Assembly: GCF_007992495.1 (NCBI RefSeq)
Contig: NZ_BKAJ01000097.1
Span: forward strand, 1-56,496
Length of the DNA stretch: 56,496 bases
Source of the DNA: Reyranella soli
GTDB taxonomy: Bacteria; Pseudomonadota; Alphaproteobacteria; Reyranellales; Reyranellaceae
Direction of reading: 5' to 3'
Positions 8,272 to 17,077 of the stretch are shown here, one piece after another. Both the position numbers and the translations under genes were made by a program. How positions within the stretch are numbered: the first letter of the stretch is position 1; the number at the start of each line of letters is the position of its first letter. The notes beneath the pieces were generated by a model, which saw only the letters and a program-made list of their open reading frames with translations, had not been told where the DNA came from and ran no database searches.

Positions 8272-8345
8272 GTGAAGCGAACGACGGTGCGGGAACTCTT
8301 TGCGGGGCGCGAGCGAGCCTTGTATAGCCGGGCGTCTCGCCCTGT

Positions 8346-9125
8346 ATGGATACTTTCACGCTCCTGAAATATCTGACCCAGTTCGCCATGCCGCCGGCAT
8401 CGATGGCTGTCGGATTGTTGTTGGGTGGCATACTGGCGCTGGTGGGTCTGCGCCGACTGGGCGTGCTGGTCGCCGCGCTGGCCGTCGGTGAGACCCTGGT
8501 GATGGCATTCCCTCCAGTGTCCGACGCGCTGCTCGAGCCCCTGCAGGCCAAGGCGCGGGCGGCGGCGGCCGAGGCGCCCGCCTGCTGCTACGACGCGATC
8601 GTGGTGCTGGGCGGCGGCGTGACGCCGGCGGCGCCGCCTTTCCTCATGGATCCGGACCTCGCCGACGCCGCTGATCGCGTCTGGTATGCCGCCCGGCTCT
8701 ATCACCGCGGTATCGCGCGCCGCGTCATCGTGAGCGGCGGCTCGCTGCTCGCCGGGAACAGCGAGCCGGCGAAGACCGAGGCCGAGGCCATGCGCCGATT
8801 CCTGGTCGACCTGGGCGTGCCCTCGGAGGCGATCGTCTCCGAAGGCAATTCGATGAACACGCTCGAGAACATCCGCAATGTGCGGCAGATGGTTGGGGAG
8901 GCGCGCGTGGCGCTGGTGACGTCGGCCTTTCACATGCCGCGTGCGCTGAAGATCGCGCGCCAGGGCAACCTCAATGTCGGCGCCTTTCCCACCGACTGGC
9001 GCCTGCCGGCCGAGGCGCGGCCGTCCTGGGACAACTGGGTGCCGTCGATCGCCGCCATGGCGTGGTCGAGCATCAGCTTGCGCGAGCACGTCGCCTTGCT
9101 GCTAGATCGCCGCGGAGAGATTTGA
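8346..9125 (+). CDS. YdcF/ElyC-type membrane protein (DUF218)
   Basis: 259 residues. Two hydrophobic segments (about 15-35 and 38-58) precede a cytoplasmic or periplasmic Rossmann-like DUF218 domain with AIVVLGGGV near residue 85, RRVIVSGG near 128 and ALVTSAFHMPRALKIA near 195, the three blocks of the YdcF/SanA/ElyC family. Members affect envelope integrity or undecaprenyl-lipid handling in enterobacteria; the reaction is not settled. Its TGA overlaps the ATG of the next gene (TGATG), indicating coupled translation. Confidence 0.88.
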   Translation: MDTFTLLKYLTQFAMPPASMAVGLLLGGILALVGLRRLGVLVAALAVGETLVMAFPPVSDALLEPLQAKARAAAAEAPACCYDAIVVLGGGVTPAAPPFLMDPDLADAADRVWYAARLYHRGIARRVIVSGGSLLAGNSEPAKTEAEAMRRFLVDLGVPSEAIVSEGNSMNTLENIRNVRQMVGEARVALVTSAFHMPRALKIARQGNLNVGAFPTDWRLPAEARPSWDNWVPSIAAMAWSSISLREHVALLLDRRGEI

Positions 9126-10162
9126 TGACCAGCGCTTCCTGTCGTCTGCACCGCCGCACCGCCCTTCGTCTCACGATGGGCCTGGCCGCGACCGGCCCGT
9201 TGCTGCTGCCGATCGGCCGCCGCCCGCACGCCCAGACGCTCGACAAGCTCAGCATCCAGACCGACTGGCGCGCCCAGGCCGAGCATGGCGGCTACTACCA
9301 GGCGATCGCCGCGGGTCTTTATCGCAAGGCCGGCATCGAGTGCGATGTGCGCCCGGGCGGACCCAGCCTCAACATCAGCCAGCTCCTCATGGCCGGCCGG
9401 GTCGACATGACCATGTCGGGCAGTTTCGAGGCCTTTACCTTCGTCCGCGAGAACGCGCCCTTCTTCACCATTGCCTCGATCTTCCAGAAGGATCCCCAGG
9501 TCCTGATCGGTCATCCGGACACGGGTTTCGATTCTTTCGAGAAGCTCAAAGGCCGGCAGATCATGATTGGCGCCGGCGGGCGCGTGACCTACTGGCCTTA
9601 TCTGCGCCAGAAATACGGGCTCTCCGACAGCCAGCTCAGGCCCTACAACTACAGCCTGGCGCCGTTCCTCGCCGACAAGAACCTGATCCAGCAAGGTTTC
9701 CTCTCGTCCGAACCTTATCCGATCACCCAGGCGCTCGGCCTGCCGCCGTCGGTGCTGCTGATCGCCGATGCGGGCTACACCCCCTACCAGAACACGATCG
9801 CGATCTCGCGCAAGCTGGTGGAGGAGAAGAAGGATCTCGTGCAGCGCTTCGTCGACGCCACGCTCGAGGGCTGGGCGCAGTACATGAAGGGCGGGCCTGC
9901 CATCGAAGCAGCCAATGCGATGATCAAGCAGGCCAACCCGGAGCAGACCGACGACCGCCTCGCCTATGCCCTCAAAGTGTTGAACGAGCGCGGTATCGTG
10001 ATGTCGGGCGATGCGCTCAAGGACGGCATCGGCGCCATGACCAGCGAGCGCTGGCAAAGCTTCTACGACGCCATGGTGGCGGTCGGCGTGCTGCCGCCGG
10101 GACTCGACGTCAGGCGCAGCCATACGCTGGAATTCGTGAACAAGGGTATCGGAAAGGCATAG
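9125..10162 (+). CDS. ABC transporter substrate-binding protein, NMT1/THI5-like
   Basis: 345 residues. An N-terminal RRTALRL followed by a hydrophobic stretch ending at HAQ looks like a secretion signal, possibly Tat-type. SIQTDWRAQAEHGGYYQAIAAGLY and the following GLYRKAGIECDVRPGG are the hallmark of NMT1/THI5-like binding proteins, which include pyrimidine (HMP), nitrate and sulfonate binders. No permease or ATPase is adjacent and no TPP riboswitch is visible upstream, so the ligand is open. The ATG overlaps the stop of the YdcF-like gene by one base. Confidence 0.87.
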   Translation: MTSASCRLHRRTALRLTMGLAATGPLLLPIGRRPHAQTLDKLSIQTDWRAQAEHGGYYQAIAAGLYRKAGIECDVRPGGPSLNISQLLMAGRVDMTMSGSFEAFTFVRENAPFFTIASIFQKDPQVLIGHPDTGFDSFEKLKGRQIMIGAGGRVTYWPYLRQKYGLSDSQLRPYNYSLAPFLADKNLIQQGFLSSEPYPITQALGLPPSVLLIADAGYTPYQNTIAISRKLVEEKKDLVQRFVDATLEGWAQYMKGGPAIEAANAMIKQANPEQTDDRLAYALKVLNERGIVMSGDALKDGIGAMTSERWQSFYDAMVAVGVLPPGLDVRRSHTLEFVNKGIGKA

Positions 10163-10171
10163 GAGAGCGGC

Positions 10172-11332
10172 ATGTACCAGGTCAGTGAAGAACATCGGAT
10201 GCTGCGCGATCTGGTGAAGAAGTTCGTGCGCAACGAGCTGATGCCTCTGGAGAAGAACATCCTCGACCGCTTTGCTTCCGGTCAGCCGGCCGCGCTGTCG
10301 GACGAGGAGAACAAGAAGCTCTTCAAGCAATGCAAGGATCTCGGCCTGTGGGCGCTCGACGTGCCGGAGGAGGTGGGCGGCGCCAACCTGCCGTGGACCG
10401 CGTTGGTCGGCGTCAACGAGGAGCTGGGATACACCGCCGTCCCCTTCACCTTCCCGCCGGACTCGCCCAACCTGCATATGCTGCTGGCGACGGCTAGCCC
10501 CGAGCAGCGCAAGAAGTACCTGGAACCCTACGCCGCCGGCGAGACGACGTCGGCCATTGCGATCTCCGAGCCCGGCGCGGGCGGCGATCCGGCCGGCATG
10601 AAGACGCGCGCGGTCAAGGACGGCAACGACTGGGTGATCAACGGCCGCAAGATCTGGATCAGCCGCATCGCCAAGGCCGACTTCACCATCGCCATGGCGG
10701 TGACCGATCCGGAGAAGGGTTCGCGCGGCGGCATCACCGCCTTCCTGGTCGACAAGGGCACGCCCGGCCTGGTCGTGGCGCGCGCCATCCCGATGCTGGC
10801 CGGCCAGCGCACCTACGAGGTGGTGTTCGAGGATTGCCGCGTGCCCGACACGCAGGTGCTCGGCCGCATCGGCCAGGGCTTTGCGCCCATGCAGCTTCGT
10901 CTCACCGTTCGCCGCCTGCAGATGGGCGCGTGGTGCATCGGCATGGCGCAACGTGCGCTCGACATGCTGGTCGACCACGCCAACCAGCGCGTGACCTTCG
11001 GCGAGAAGCTCGCCGATCGCCAGGCCATCCAGTGGTGGGTGGCTGACGCGGCAACCAAGCTGCATGCCTGCCGGCTCATGGTGATGGACGCCGCAGTCAA
11101 GCAGGACGAAGGCCGCGATGTGCGTATGGAGGCCTCGATGATCAAGGTCTTCGCCACCGAGATGGCGACCGAGATCATCGACCACGCCCAGCAGGCGTTC
11201 GGCGCCATGGGCGTCACCCAGGAGCTGCCGCTGTCGTGGCTGGCGCAGAAGGTGCGCACCATGCGGGTCTATGAGGGTCCGTCGGAGGTCCATCGCATGG
11301 TGATCGCGCGGCGCATCCTGGGCGGCCGTTGA
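10172..11332 (+). CDS. Acyl-CoA dehydrogenase
   Basis: 386 residues, standard length. The N-terminal helical domain (MLRDLVKKFVRNEL), the central AIAISEPGAGGDP flavin/substrate block near residue 130, the GRKIWIS segment near 165 and the C-terminal helical domain are all present. Glu368 in MRVYEGPSEVHR is the expected catalytic base. It oxidises an acyl-CoA to the enoyl-CoA using FAD and passes electrons to ETF. It begins 9 nt after the binding-protein gene with GGAG before the ATG, so it belongs to the same operon. Confidence 0.93.
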   Translation: MYQVSEEHRMLRDLVKKFVRNELMPLEKNILDRFASGQPAALSDEENKKLFKQCKDLGLWALDVPEEVGGANLPWTALVGVNEELGYTAVPFTFPPDSPNLHMLLATASPEQRKKYLEPYAAGETTSAIAISEPGAGGDPAGMKTRAVKDGNDWVINGRKIWISRIAKADFTIAMAVTDPEKGSRGGITAFLVDKGTPGLVVARAIPMLAGQRTYEVVFEDCRVPDTQVLGRIGQGFAPMQLRLTVRRLQMGAWCIGMAQRALDMLVDHANQRVTFGEKLADRQAIQWWVADAATKLHACRLMVMDAAVKQDEGRDVRMEASMIKVFATEMATEIIDHAQQAFGAMGVTQELPLSWLAQKVRTMRVYEGPSEVHRMVIARRILGGR

Positions 11333-11384
11333 CAGTCGACCGCCGGCAGGCCGATGCTTTCGGCCTGCTCGGATGGAGTGCCAA

Positions 11385-11933
11385 ATGACCTACACGCTCG
11401 ACGCTTTCATCAAGGACGCAAAATCGGCCCTCGAGGACAACGAAGGTCCGGCCGGCCGCGAGAAGGTGCGCGTGCTCCTGGAGAAGCTTTTGACCAACAA
11501 GTCCTTCGTCGACGAGGCGGTGGGACCGGCCGCACCGATCGGCACGCGCAAGCTCTACGAGGACAAGGATCTCGGCTTCGTTGTGCTGGCGCATTGCAAT
11601 CCCAAGCCGCATAAAAGCCCGCCGCACGATCATGGCAGCTCTTGGGCGGTCTACGGCCAGGCGATCAAGTACACCGACATGAGTGAGTACAAGCGGCTCG
11701 ACGGTGGCGAGGGCGAGGGCGCGGCCAAGCTCGAAAAGGTCAAGAGCTATCGGCTGGAACCCGGCCATGCCGGCGTCTATGACGTCGGCGCCATCCACGC
11801 CATCGATTATCCCGAGGGCAGCCGCTTCGTGCGCGTCACCGGCCGCGATCTCGACTACGTGCAGCGGCTGAAATTCGATACCGCCGCCGGCAAGGCCATC
11901 ACCATCGAGAGTGCGACCGCCGGCCGCGCGTAG
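11385..11933 (+). CDS. Cysteine dioxygenase-like cupin protein
   Basis: 182 residues. PPHDHGSSWAVYGQ gives an HxH pair (His81, His83) and GAIHAIDYPEG a third histidine (His138), the three-histidine iron site of cysteine dioxygenase-type cupins. Such enzymes oxidise thiols such as cysteine or 3-mercaptopropionate, but this subfamily is not characterised. The ATG at 11385 is chosen because GGAG lies 6 nt before it; an earlier ATG at 11373 overlaps that site. It follows the acyl-CoA dehydrogenase by 52 nt. Confidence 0.75.
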   Translation: MTYTLDAFIKDAKSALEDNEGPAGREKVRVLLEKLLTNKSFVDEAVGPAAPIGTRKLYEDKDLGFVVLAHCNPKPHKSPPHDHGSSWAVYGQAIKYTDMSEYKRLDGGEGEGAAKLEKVKSYRLEPGHAGVYDVGAIHAIDYPEGSRFVRVTGRDLDYVQRLKFDTAAGKAITIESATAGRA

Positions 11934-12003
11934 CATTCGGGTTCTCACAGATCGGTCATCGCCGTTGCGTTGACCGTTCGTGTCGCGGCGGCGAGTTTCC
12001 GCC

Positions 12004-12846
12004 ATGGATTCCCGAGTCGAAAACTACATTCGCCGCGGCAGGTTCTACATCGACGGCTGGCTGCACAGCGAAGCGGCACAAATCGTCGTCGCCTTGACCG
12101 AGCGCCAGCGATCGCTCGGCATCGCCGGCGGTGTCGCCGAGATCGGCGTTCATCACGGCAAGCTCTTCATCTTGCTCTACCTGCTTTGCCAAGCGTCGGA
12201 AAAGGCGGTCGCGATTGACCTGTTCGAGGATCAGCACCTGAACATCGACAAATCGGGCAGCGGGGACCTCGCGAAGTTCCGCCGCAACCTCGAACGGCAC
12301 GCCGACAACGCGCGACTGGTGCTGCATCAGGGCAATTCGATGGATCTTTCCGGCGCCATCCTCACGCGACTGGCAGATGGACCGCTGCGTTTCGTCAGCG
12401 TCGACGGTGGCCACACTGCGGAGATCACGGCGCATGACCTCGCTACGGCCGAAGCGGCGATCGCCGAGGGCGGCGTCATCGTGGTCGACGACGTGTTCAA
12501 CGAGCAGTGGCCTGGCGTCGGCGATGGCGTGCGTCGCTACTTCGAGCGCCAGCCCAACCTCGTTCCCTTCGCGATCGGCGCCAACAAGACTTATTTCTGC
12601 CGGCCATCACACCGTGGCATCTATCACGATGCAGTCGCGGCAACGGGATCGACTTCCACGACCACTGAGTTCCTGGGCCAGCCTGTCGCCTTCCTCCAAT
12701 TTTTGCGTCCAGGATTGAAGGACAGGGTGGCTGAGTCGCCGGCTTGGCGGCGTCTGCGTACGACTCCGATCGGCCTGCCGTTGCGCTGGGCCTGGCATAC
12801 AGGCCGCACCTTGCGGCGCGGCCTTACGCGCAACGAAGACTTTTAG
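12004..12846 (+). CDS. Class I SAM-dependent methyltransferase (Methyltransf_24-like)
   Basis: 280 residues. VAEIGVHHGKL (about 45-53) is the glycine-rich SAM loop, AIDLF (Asp72) the acidic end of beta strand 2, VSVDGGHTAEITAHDL (about 131-146) and GVIVVDDVFN (about 147-156) the later core strands seen in methyltransferases that act on sugars or small molecules. The substrate is unknown. The ATG at 12004 is used; a GTG at 11980 would add eight residues. It stands alone and converges on the protease gene. Confidence 0.82.
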   Translation: MDSRVENYIRRGRFYIDGWLHSEAAQIVVALTERQRSLGIAGGVAEIGVHHGKLFILLYLLCQASEKAVAIDLFEDQHLNIDKSGSGDLAKFRRNLERHADNARLVLHQGNSMDLSGAILTRLADGPLRFVSVDGGHTAEITAHDLATAEAAIAEGGVIVVDDVFNEQWPGVGDGVRRYFERQPNLVPFAIGANKTYFCRPSHRGIYHDAVAATGSTSTTTEFLGQPVAFLQFLRPGLKDRVAESPAWRRLRTTPIGLPLRWAWHTGRTLRRGLTRNEDF

Positions 12847-12900
12847 TTCGGGACGGCGCTGATCTCGTGCGCAGACCGCGGGCGGGGCGCCCACGGTCTC

Positions 12901-13848
12901 TTAGCGGTTGGCCGATTCCTCGCGCTCCTGCGCGTACTCCTCGGCAGCGATGGCGAAATTAAGGTTCTGGCCGCCTCTGAAATGGAATGTGGTGATACCG
13001 AGCAAATGCCCGCGGGCGTCAAACAGGCCACCGCCTGAAGAGCCCGGCGAGATCGGTGCCGAGGTCTGAACAACTCGAGTCTGGTTGAAGACGCGCTTCG
13101 ACGAGACGATGCCTTCGGCCGCCGTCAACTCAAGGCCCTGCGGTGTGCCGATGGTGATGGCGCGTTCGCCGACTTTGATGTCGTCGTAGGGGCGCACAGC
13201 GACCCATTTGGCGAGCTTGGTGTCTGTGCGCAACACGCAGCGATCGGCGTCGGCATTGCGCGAGATGACCTTGGCGGGCATCTCGTCCTTGGCGCGCGCG
13301 ATCTTGACCTCGGCCAGGTCCCCTGTGACGTGACAGTTGGTCAGAAGTTCGTTGTCGCTGATCGCCACTGCCGAACCGAGACGCCGGTCGGCCTTGACGA
13401 CGTAGACAGCGCCGGACGCCTTGTCGAATACCTCATCGGCCCGCAGGTCGGCGCCGTCGCGGGTTTCGAGCTTGAGCGCGCCGGTCTTGCCGGAATCGTC
13501 GATGGGCGAGGCCTTGGCCGCTTTTGCCTTCGGTTGTGGACGGGCAATCTGCTCGTCGGAGAAGCCGGATGGCGCGGACGGTAGATCGTCGATGCGCGGC
13601 CGCGGCCGCACGCTGGAGTCGGGCACACGGTTCAGCATCAGGCTGCTGGCCATGGCGAAGAACAAGCCGGGGTGCTTTTCCAGCGTCGCGTCGGTAACGG
13701 TCATCTCCATGACGATCGACCCGGCCTGGTGACACTTCACCTTCAGGTAGTTCTTGCCGTCGCCACGGTTGAACACGGCGGCGAACCAGTTGTCCGCGCG
13801 GACGCGCACCGCGGCACCGGCAGTCACAGAAGGATAGTAGCCGCCCAA
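12901..13848 (-). CDS. Trypsin-like serine protease, C-terminal part of a frameshifted gene
   Basis: 315 residues of an S1C-type trypsin-like domain: His173 in LLTNCHVTG, Asp202 in NADADRCVL and Ser271 in PGSSGGGLFD form the catalytic triad. A proline/lysine-rich linker (about 80-120) precedes it. The fragment has only a TTG and no ribosome binding site at its start, while the upstream fragment, which has the signal peptide, overlaps it in another frame. One extra G in the CCCGGC run near 13868-13872 would join them as a single ~480-residue exported protease. Gene disrupted or sequence error. Confidence 0.75.
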   Translation of the reverse strand: MGGYYPSVTAGAAVRVRADNWFAAVFNRGDGKNYLKVKCHQAGSIVMEMTVTDATLEKHPGLFFAMASSLMLNRVPDSSVRPRPRIDDLPSAPSGFSDEQIARPQPKAKAAKASPIDDSGKTGALKLETRDGADLRADEVFDKASGAVYVVKADRRLGSAVAISDNELLTNCHVTGDLAEVKIARAKDEMPAKVISRNADADRCVLRTDTKLAKWVAVRPYDDIKVGERAITIGTPQGLELTAAEGIVSSKRVFNQTRVVQTSAPISPGSSGGGLFDARGHLLGITTFHFRGGQNLNFAIAAEEYAQEREESANR

Positions 13849-14351
13849 GGTCTGGCAGGTCGGATAGCCGGGATGAAGGCGATCGACTGGGTGATCGTGC
13901 CTGCGGCGTAGTAGTAGAGCGTGCTGCCGTCGATGTGTGGCGTGCCGAAGCTCGCGAGCTTGGTCGGCACGCCGATTGCGAAGCCTACCGCGGGGTCGCG
14001 CAGGATAGACCAGCCGACGGAGTCGCGTTCCTTGAGGGCGTCTTTGACGAGCTGAGCCGTTTGCTCGTCACTCAGCCTGTCAGTCTGCTGGTAGCCCTTC
14101 GACTTTTGCCAGGCCTGGGTCCCCTTGCGCACCGCCACGCTGAGTTCTCCCTTGAAGAAGAAGTCGAGATGGCCGGTCCATACCAGGGCCTCTCGGATGT
14201 CGGCCGGGGTTATGGCGTCGGCAGGGGGGCCATCGTTCCATCGGTAGGGAAACACACCCATCGTCTGGGCCTGGACGGCGCTGCACAGCAGCATGCCGAG
14301 GGTGGCTGCAGTGCGGCCGAAAACACGAAGCGAGGCAGACGGGATGGGCAA
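13824..14351 (-). CDS. Exported N-terminal part of the frameshifted serine protease
   Basis: 175 residues as read. A signal peptide (about 1-29, ending VQAQ) is followed by a helical region with LSVAVRKGTQAWQKSKGYQQTDRLSDEQTAQLV, resembling a peptidoglycan-binding-like repeat, then a beta-rich stretch. The last 18 or so residues (from PAIRPARPW on) are out of frame with the likely true continuation GYPTCQTLGGYY, which is in the frame of the protease part. No separate function is proposed; it should be read together with the downstream fragment. Confidence 0.7.
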   Translation of the reverse strand: MPIPSASLRVFGRTAATLGMLLCSAVQAQTMGVFPYRWNDGPPADAITPADIREALVWTGHLDFFFKGELSVAVRKGTQAWQKSKGYQQTDRLSDEQTAQLVKDALKERDSVGWSILRDPAVGFAIGVPTKLASFGTPHIDGSTLYYYAAGTITQSIAFIPAIRPARPWAATILL

Positions 14352-14433
14352 AACGCGGTTCTCCCTGCGCCATTTTCATCCATGCGTGTCGCGCGGCCCA
14401 CCATCGCTTTGTATCAAAAGCGTCACCGTGATC

Positions 14434-14760
14434 TCAGGCGCGGCGGCGTCGCTGGCCGTTCGCCTCGCCCCAGACTTCCATGGCGTCGAGAATGGGGCCG
14501 AGGGTCAGTCCTTTCCGCGTGAATGAATATTCGACGTGAGGCGGCACGCTGTTGTGCACCGTGCGCGCCACGATGCCGTCCTGCTCCAGCGCGCGCAGTT
14601 GCAGGGTCAGCATGCGCTGGGTAATGCCCGGAACCAGCCGGCGCAGTTCATTGAAGCGCCGCGGCTGATCCTTGAGATGGAACAGGATGGTGGGCTTCCA
14701 TCGCCCGCCGATCACCTCGACCGTCGCCGCCACTGCGCACCAGGGTGTCTTGGTCGCCAT
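14434..14760 (-). CDS. HxlR family transcriptional regulator
   Basis: 108 residues. CAVAATVEVIGGRWKPTILFHL opens the winged-helix domain, with FNELRRLVPGITQRMLTLQLRALEQDGIV as the recognition region; the single N-terminal cysteine (Cys8) is the one used for redox or electrophile sensing in several HxlR proteins. It diverges from the DUF1772 gene across a 98-nt gap, the common arrangement in which the regulator controls its neighbour and itself. Confidence 0.93.
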   Translation of the reverse strand: MATKTPWCAVAATVEVIGGRWKPTILFHLKDQPRRFNELRRLVPGITQRMLTLQLRALEQDGIVARTVHNSVPPHVEYSFTRKGLTLGPILDAMEVWGEANGQRRRRA

Positions 14761-14858
14761 GTCGTCTCCATGTTTGGCACCCAGTATAAAAATTGTGCGT
14801 ACTTATGCGAAGGGCACTGCCGTGATAGCGGGAACCGTCGTCTGTCGGAGGCTTCGTC

Positions 14859-15338
14859 GTGATCAGCCACGTTGTCTTTGTGCTTATCTTCGCCGCTGCC
14901 ATCGGCTGCGGCCTCGTTGCGGGAATCTTCTTTGCCTTTTCTTCCTTCGTCATGGCGGCGCTGGGTCGCCTGCCGTCGGATCACGGTATCGCCGCCATGA
15001 ACGCGATCAACGTCACTGTCATCAATCCGGGTTTCTTCCTGGCCTTCTTCGGCACGGCAGCGCTCTGCCTGGCGGCGTCAGCTGGTGTCGCTTTGCGATG
15101 GACGGCAACCAGCGGCACGCTCGTGCTGCTGGCGAGCGTGATCTACCTCGTCGGCTGCATCGGCGTGACGATGCTGCGCAACGTGCCGCTGAACAATGCC
15201 CTCACGGCGGTGACTCTCGGCACACCCGAGGGCACCGCCTTGTGGACACGTTATCTCAGCGAATGGACCATGTGGAACACGGTACGCGCCGTGGCTCCGG
15301 TGCTGTCCGCGATCCTGTTCACCGCGGCGCTGCTCTGA
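14859..15338 (+). CDS. DUF1772 (anthrone oxygenase-like) membrane protein
   Basis: 159 residues with four hydrophobic segments (about 5-30, 52-75, 82-102 and 138-157). NAINVTVINPGFFLAFFGTA and RNVPLNNALTAV are the conserved blocks of DUF1772, a family that includes fungal anthrone oxygenases. In bacteria it often stands next to HxlR or similar regulators, as here. The start is a GTG preceded by GGAGGC 7 nt upstream. Function in this organism unknown. Confidence 0.88.
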   Translation: MISHVVFVLIFAAAIGCGLVAGIFFAFSSFVMAALGRLPSDHGIAAMNAINVTVINPGFFLAFFGTAALCLAASAGVALRWTATSGTLVLLASVIYLVGCIGVTMLRNVPLNNALTAVTLGTPEGTALWTRYLSEWTMWNTVRAVAPVLSAILFTAALL

Positions 15339-15347
15339 CGGTGCCCG

Positions 15348-16034
15348 TCAGTTGAGCCGCGCCGCTGCCTCGGCATTGGCCTTGCACCGGCTCTCGAGCA
15401 GGGGCGCCAGGCGCTCATAGATGCGCTTGACCCGCTCGGGGCCGGCCTTCTCCGGCGAGCCGGCATCGAACGGCGGCTGCGGATCGTACTCAAGCACAAG
15501 TTGGATCGACTTGGCGACCTCCTCGCCGGCCAGCTCGGCCGCCACGGTGAGACCGAAATCGATTCCAGCGGTTACGCCGCCACCCGAGATGCGGTTACGG
15601 TCGCGCACCACGCGCTCGGCGACCGGCGTGGCGCCGAAATCCTTCAGCATGTCGCGCCACGCCCAGTGGCAGGCCGACTTGTAGCCCTTGAGCAGGCCCG
15701 CCGCGCCCAGGATCAGCGAACCGGTGCAGACCGAGGTGACATAGCGCGCCTTTGCCGCCTGCTTGCGCAGGAAGTCGAGGGCCTCGGGATCGCCCATCAC
15801 CGCGACCTGGCCGCCGCCGCCGGGCACGCAGACCACGTCGAGCTGCGGGCAGTCGGCGAAGGTCGTGGTCGGTACGATCGAGAAGCCGGCATCGGTCGGC
15901 ACCGGATCGCGCGTCTTCCAGATCATATGCATCTGGGCTCCCGGCACGCGCGACAGGACCTGCGCGGGGCCGGTGGCATCGAGCTGGGTGACGTTGGGAT
16001 AGAGCAGAATGCCGATCTGGATGGGCTCAGCCAT
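15348..16034 (-). CDS. DJ-1/PfpI family protein (isonitrile hydratase-like)
   Basis: 228 residues. LYPNVTQLDATGPAQVLSRVPG at the start, CVPGGGG near residue 67 and SVCTGSLILGAAGLL near residue 100 are characteristic, with the cysteine of VCTGS as the nucleophile and GGGVTAGIDFGL downstream. The closest characterised relatives are isonitrile hydratases that convert isocyanides to formamides; that activity is inferred. The ATG at 16034 has GGAGG 5 nt before it. It diverges from a GlxA-type regulator around a perfect inverted repeat. Confidence 0.88.
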   Translation of the reverse strand: MAEPIQIGILLYPNVTQLDATGPAQVLSRVPGAQMHMIWKTRDPVPTDAGFSIVPTTTFADCPQLDVVCVPGGGGQVAVMGDPEALDFLRKQAAKARYVTSVCTGSLILGAAGLLKGYKSACHWAWRDMLKDFGATPVAERVVRDRNRISGGGVTAGIDFGLTVAAELAGEEVAKSIQLVLEYDPQPPFDAGSPEKAGPERVKRIYERLAPLLESRCKANAEAAARLN

Positions 16035-16074
16035 GGGGACCTCCGTGATTGCCCGTACCTTAGGCATGGATCGC

Positions 16075-16113
16075 ATTGGCAGAAATGACAAAAAAGGTCT
16101 ATTTTCTGCCAAT
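16075..16113. promoter_or_regulatory. Inverted-repeat operator between the PfpI and GlxA-type genes
   Basis: Perfect 11-bp arms ATTGGCAGAAA (16075-16085) and TTTCTGCCAAT (16103-16113) are separated by 17 nt, so arm centres are 28 bp apart, close to three helical turns. The right arm reaches the ATG of the AraC-type regulator. A dimer of that regulator is the likely ligand, allowing autoregulation and control of the PfpI gene. Confidence 0.6.
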
Positions 16114-17062
16114 GCCCAAACACCGCATCTTCATCCTGGCCTATGAAGGCTGCCAACTTCTCGATGTCACCGGCCCCGCCGCCGTGTTCGGCGCGGCCAA
16201 TGAAGGGCATGGCCAGGACTTCTACGATCTCGTCATCGTCTCACCCGGTGGCGGCGCGGTGACGTCCAACTGCGGCGTGGCGATCCAGAGCCGCAAGATC
16301 GGCGGCCAGCCCGACACCTTGCTGGTCGCTGGTGGCTCTCTCGGCCTCAAAGCGACGATGGCGCGCGACGATCTGCGGCGCTGGCTGTGCTCGGTGGCGC
16401 CCAAGGCGAGACGCTTCGGCTCGGTGTGCACCGGCGCATTCGTGCTGGCGGCAGCCGGGCTTCTGGATGGAAAGCGCGTAGCGACACATTGGGCACATTG
16501 TGAGCGCCTGGCCCGAAAGTTCCCCGCGCTCGAGGTCGACGCCGATTCGCTTTACGTCGTCGACGGCAAGGTCTGGACCTCGGCCGGGGTCACGACAGGT
16601 ATCGACATGGCGCTGGCCCTGGTCGAGGAGGATCTTGGCGCGGCCACGGCGAATCTGATCGCACGGCACTTCGTGCTCTACGCACGTCGGCCCGGTTATC
16701 AGTCGCAGTTCAGCCCACTGCTGCAGGCACAGACCACGGCAGAGGCACCCTTCGGCAAGCTGATCGACTGGATGCAGGAGAACCTGGACCAGCCGCTCGA
16801 CGTGCCGACTCTCGCGGCCCGCGCCGGCCTGACCGAGCGCAGCTTCTATCGCAAGTTCACCGAGGCCACCGGCAAGACGCCGGCGCATTTCGTCGAGGGC
16901 CTGCGGCTCGACGCGGCGCGCACACTGCTGACGCGAGGCCTCCCCATCAAGACGATTGCCGGCAAGGTCGGGCTGACCTCGCCGGCGCGACTGGGCCAGG
17001 CCTTTGAGCGCCGCTTCGGCATGGCGCCGTCATTGTTCCGCGAGATGCACCGCGCGGCATGA
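16112..17062 (+). CDS. GlxA-type AraC family transcriptional regulator
   Basis: About 316 residues. The N-terminal DJ-1/PfpI-like domain (AYEGCQLLDVTGPAAVFGAA; SVCTGAFVLAAAGLLDGKRVATHW) is followed by a C-terminal AraC double helix-turn-helix (VPTLAARAGLTERSFYRKF and IKTIAGKVGLTSPARLGQAFERRFG). This two-domain layout is the GlxA/CdhR/ArgR class, which activates catabolic genes in response to small metabolites. Starts at ATG 16112 or 16085 are both possible; an inverted repeat overlaps them. It diverges from a PfpI-type enzyme that is its most likely target. Confidence 0.92.
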   Translation: MPKHRIFILAYEGCQLLDVTGPAAVFGAANEGHGQDFYDLVIVSPGGGAVTSNCGVAIQSRKIGGQPDTLLVAGGSLGLKATMARDDLRRWLCSVAPKARRFGSVCTGAFVLAAAGLLDGKRVATHWAHCERLARKFPALEVDADSLYVVDGKVWTSAGVTTGIDMALALVEEDLGAATANLIARHFVLYARRPGYQSQFSPLLQAQTTAEAPFGKLIDWMQENLDQPLDVPTLAARAGLTERSFYRKFTEATGKTPAHFVEGLRLDAARTLLTRGLPIKTIAGKVGLTSPARLGQAFERRFGMAPSLFREMHRAA

Positions 17063-17077
17063 CGCTCGCGCTGTTCG

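Noticed and set aside
9062..9130. Possible TPP riboswitch before the NMT1/THI5-like gene
   Set aside because: The preceding gene runs into it with a one-base overlap and no thi-box sequences are visible.
8930..11293. 787-codon open frame on the minus strand
   Set aside because: It is antisense to the YdcF, NMT1-like and acyl-CoA dehydrogenase genes; its histidine/arginine/alanine-rich translation is a GC-bias shadow.
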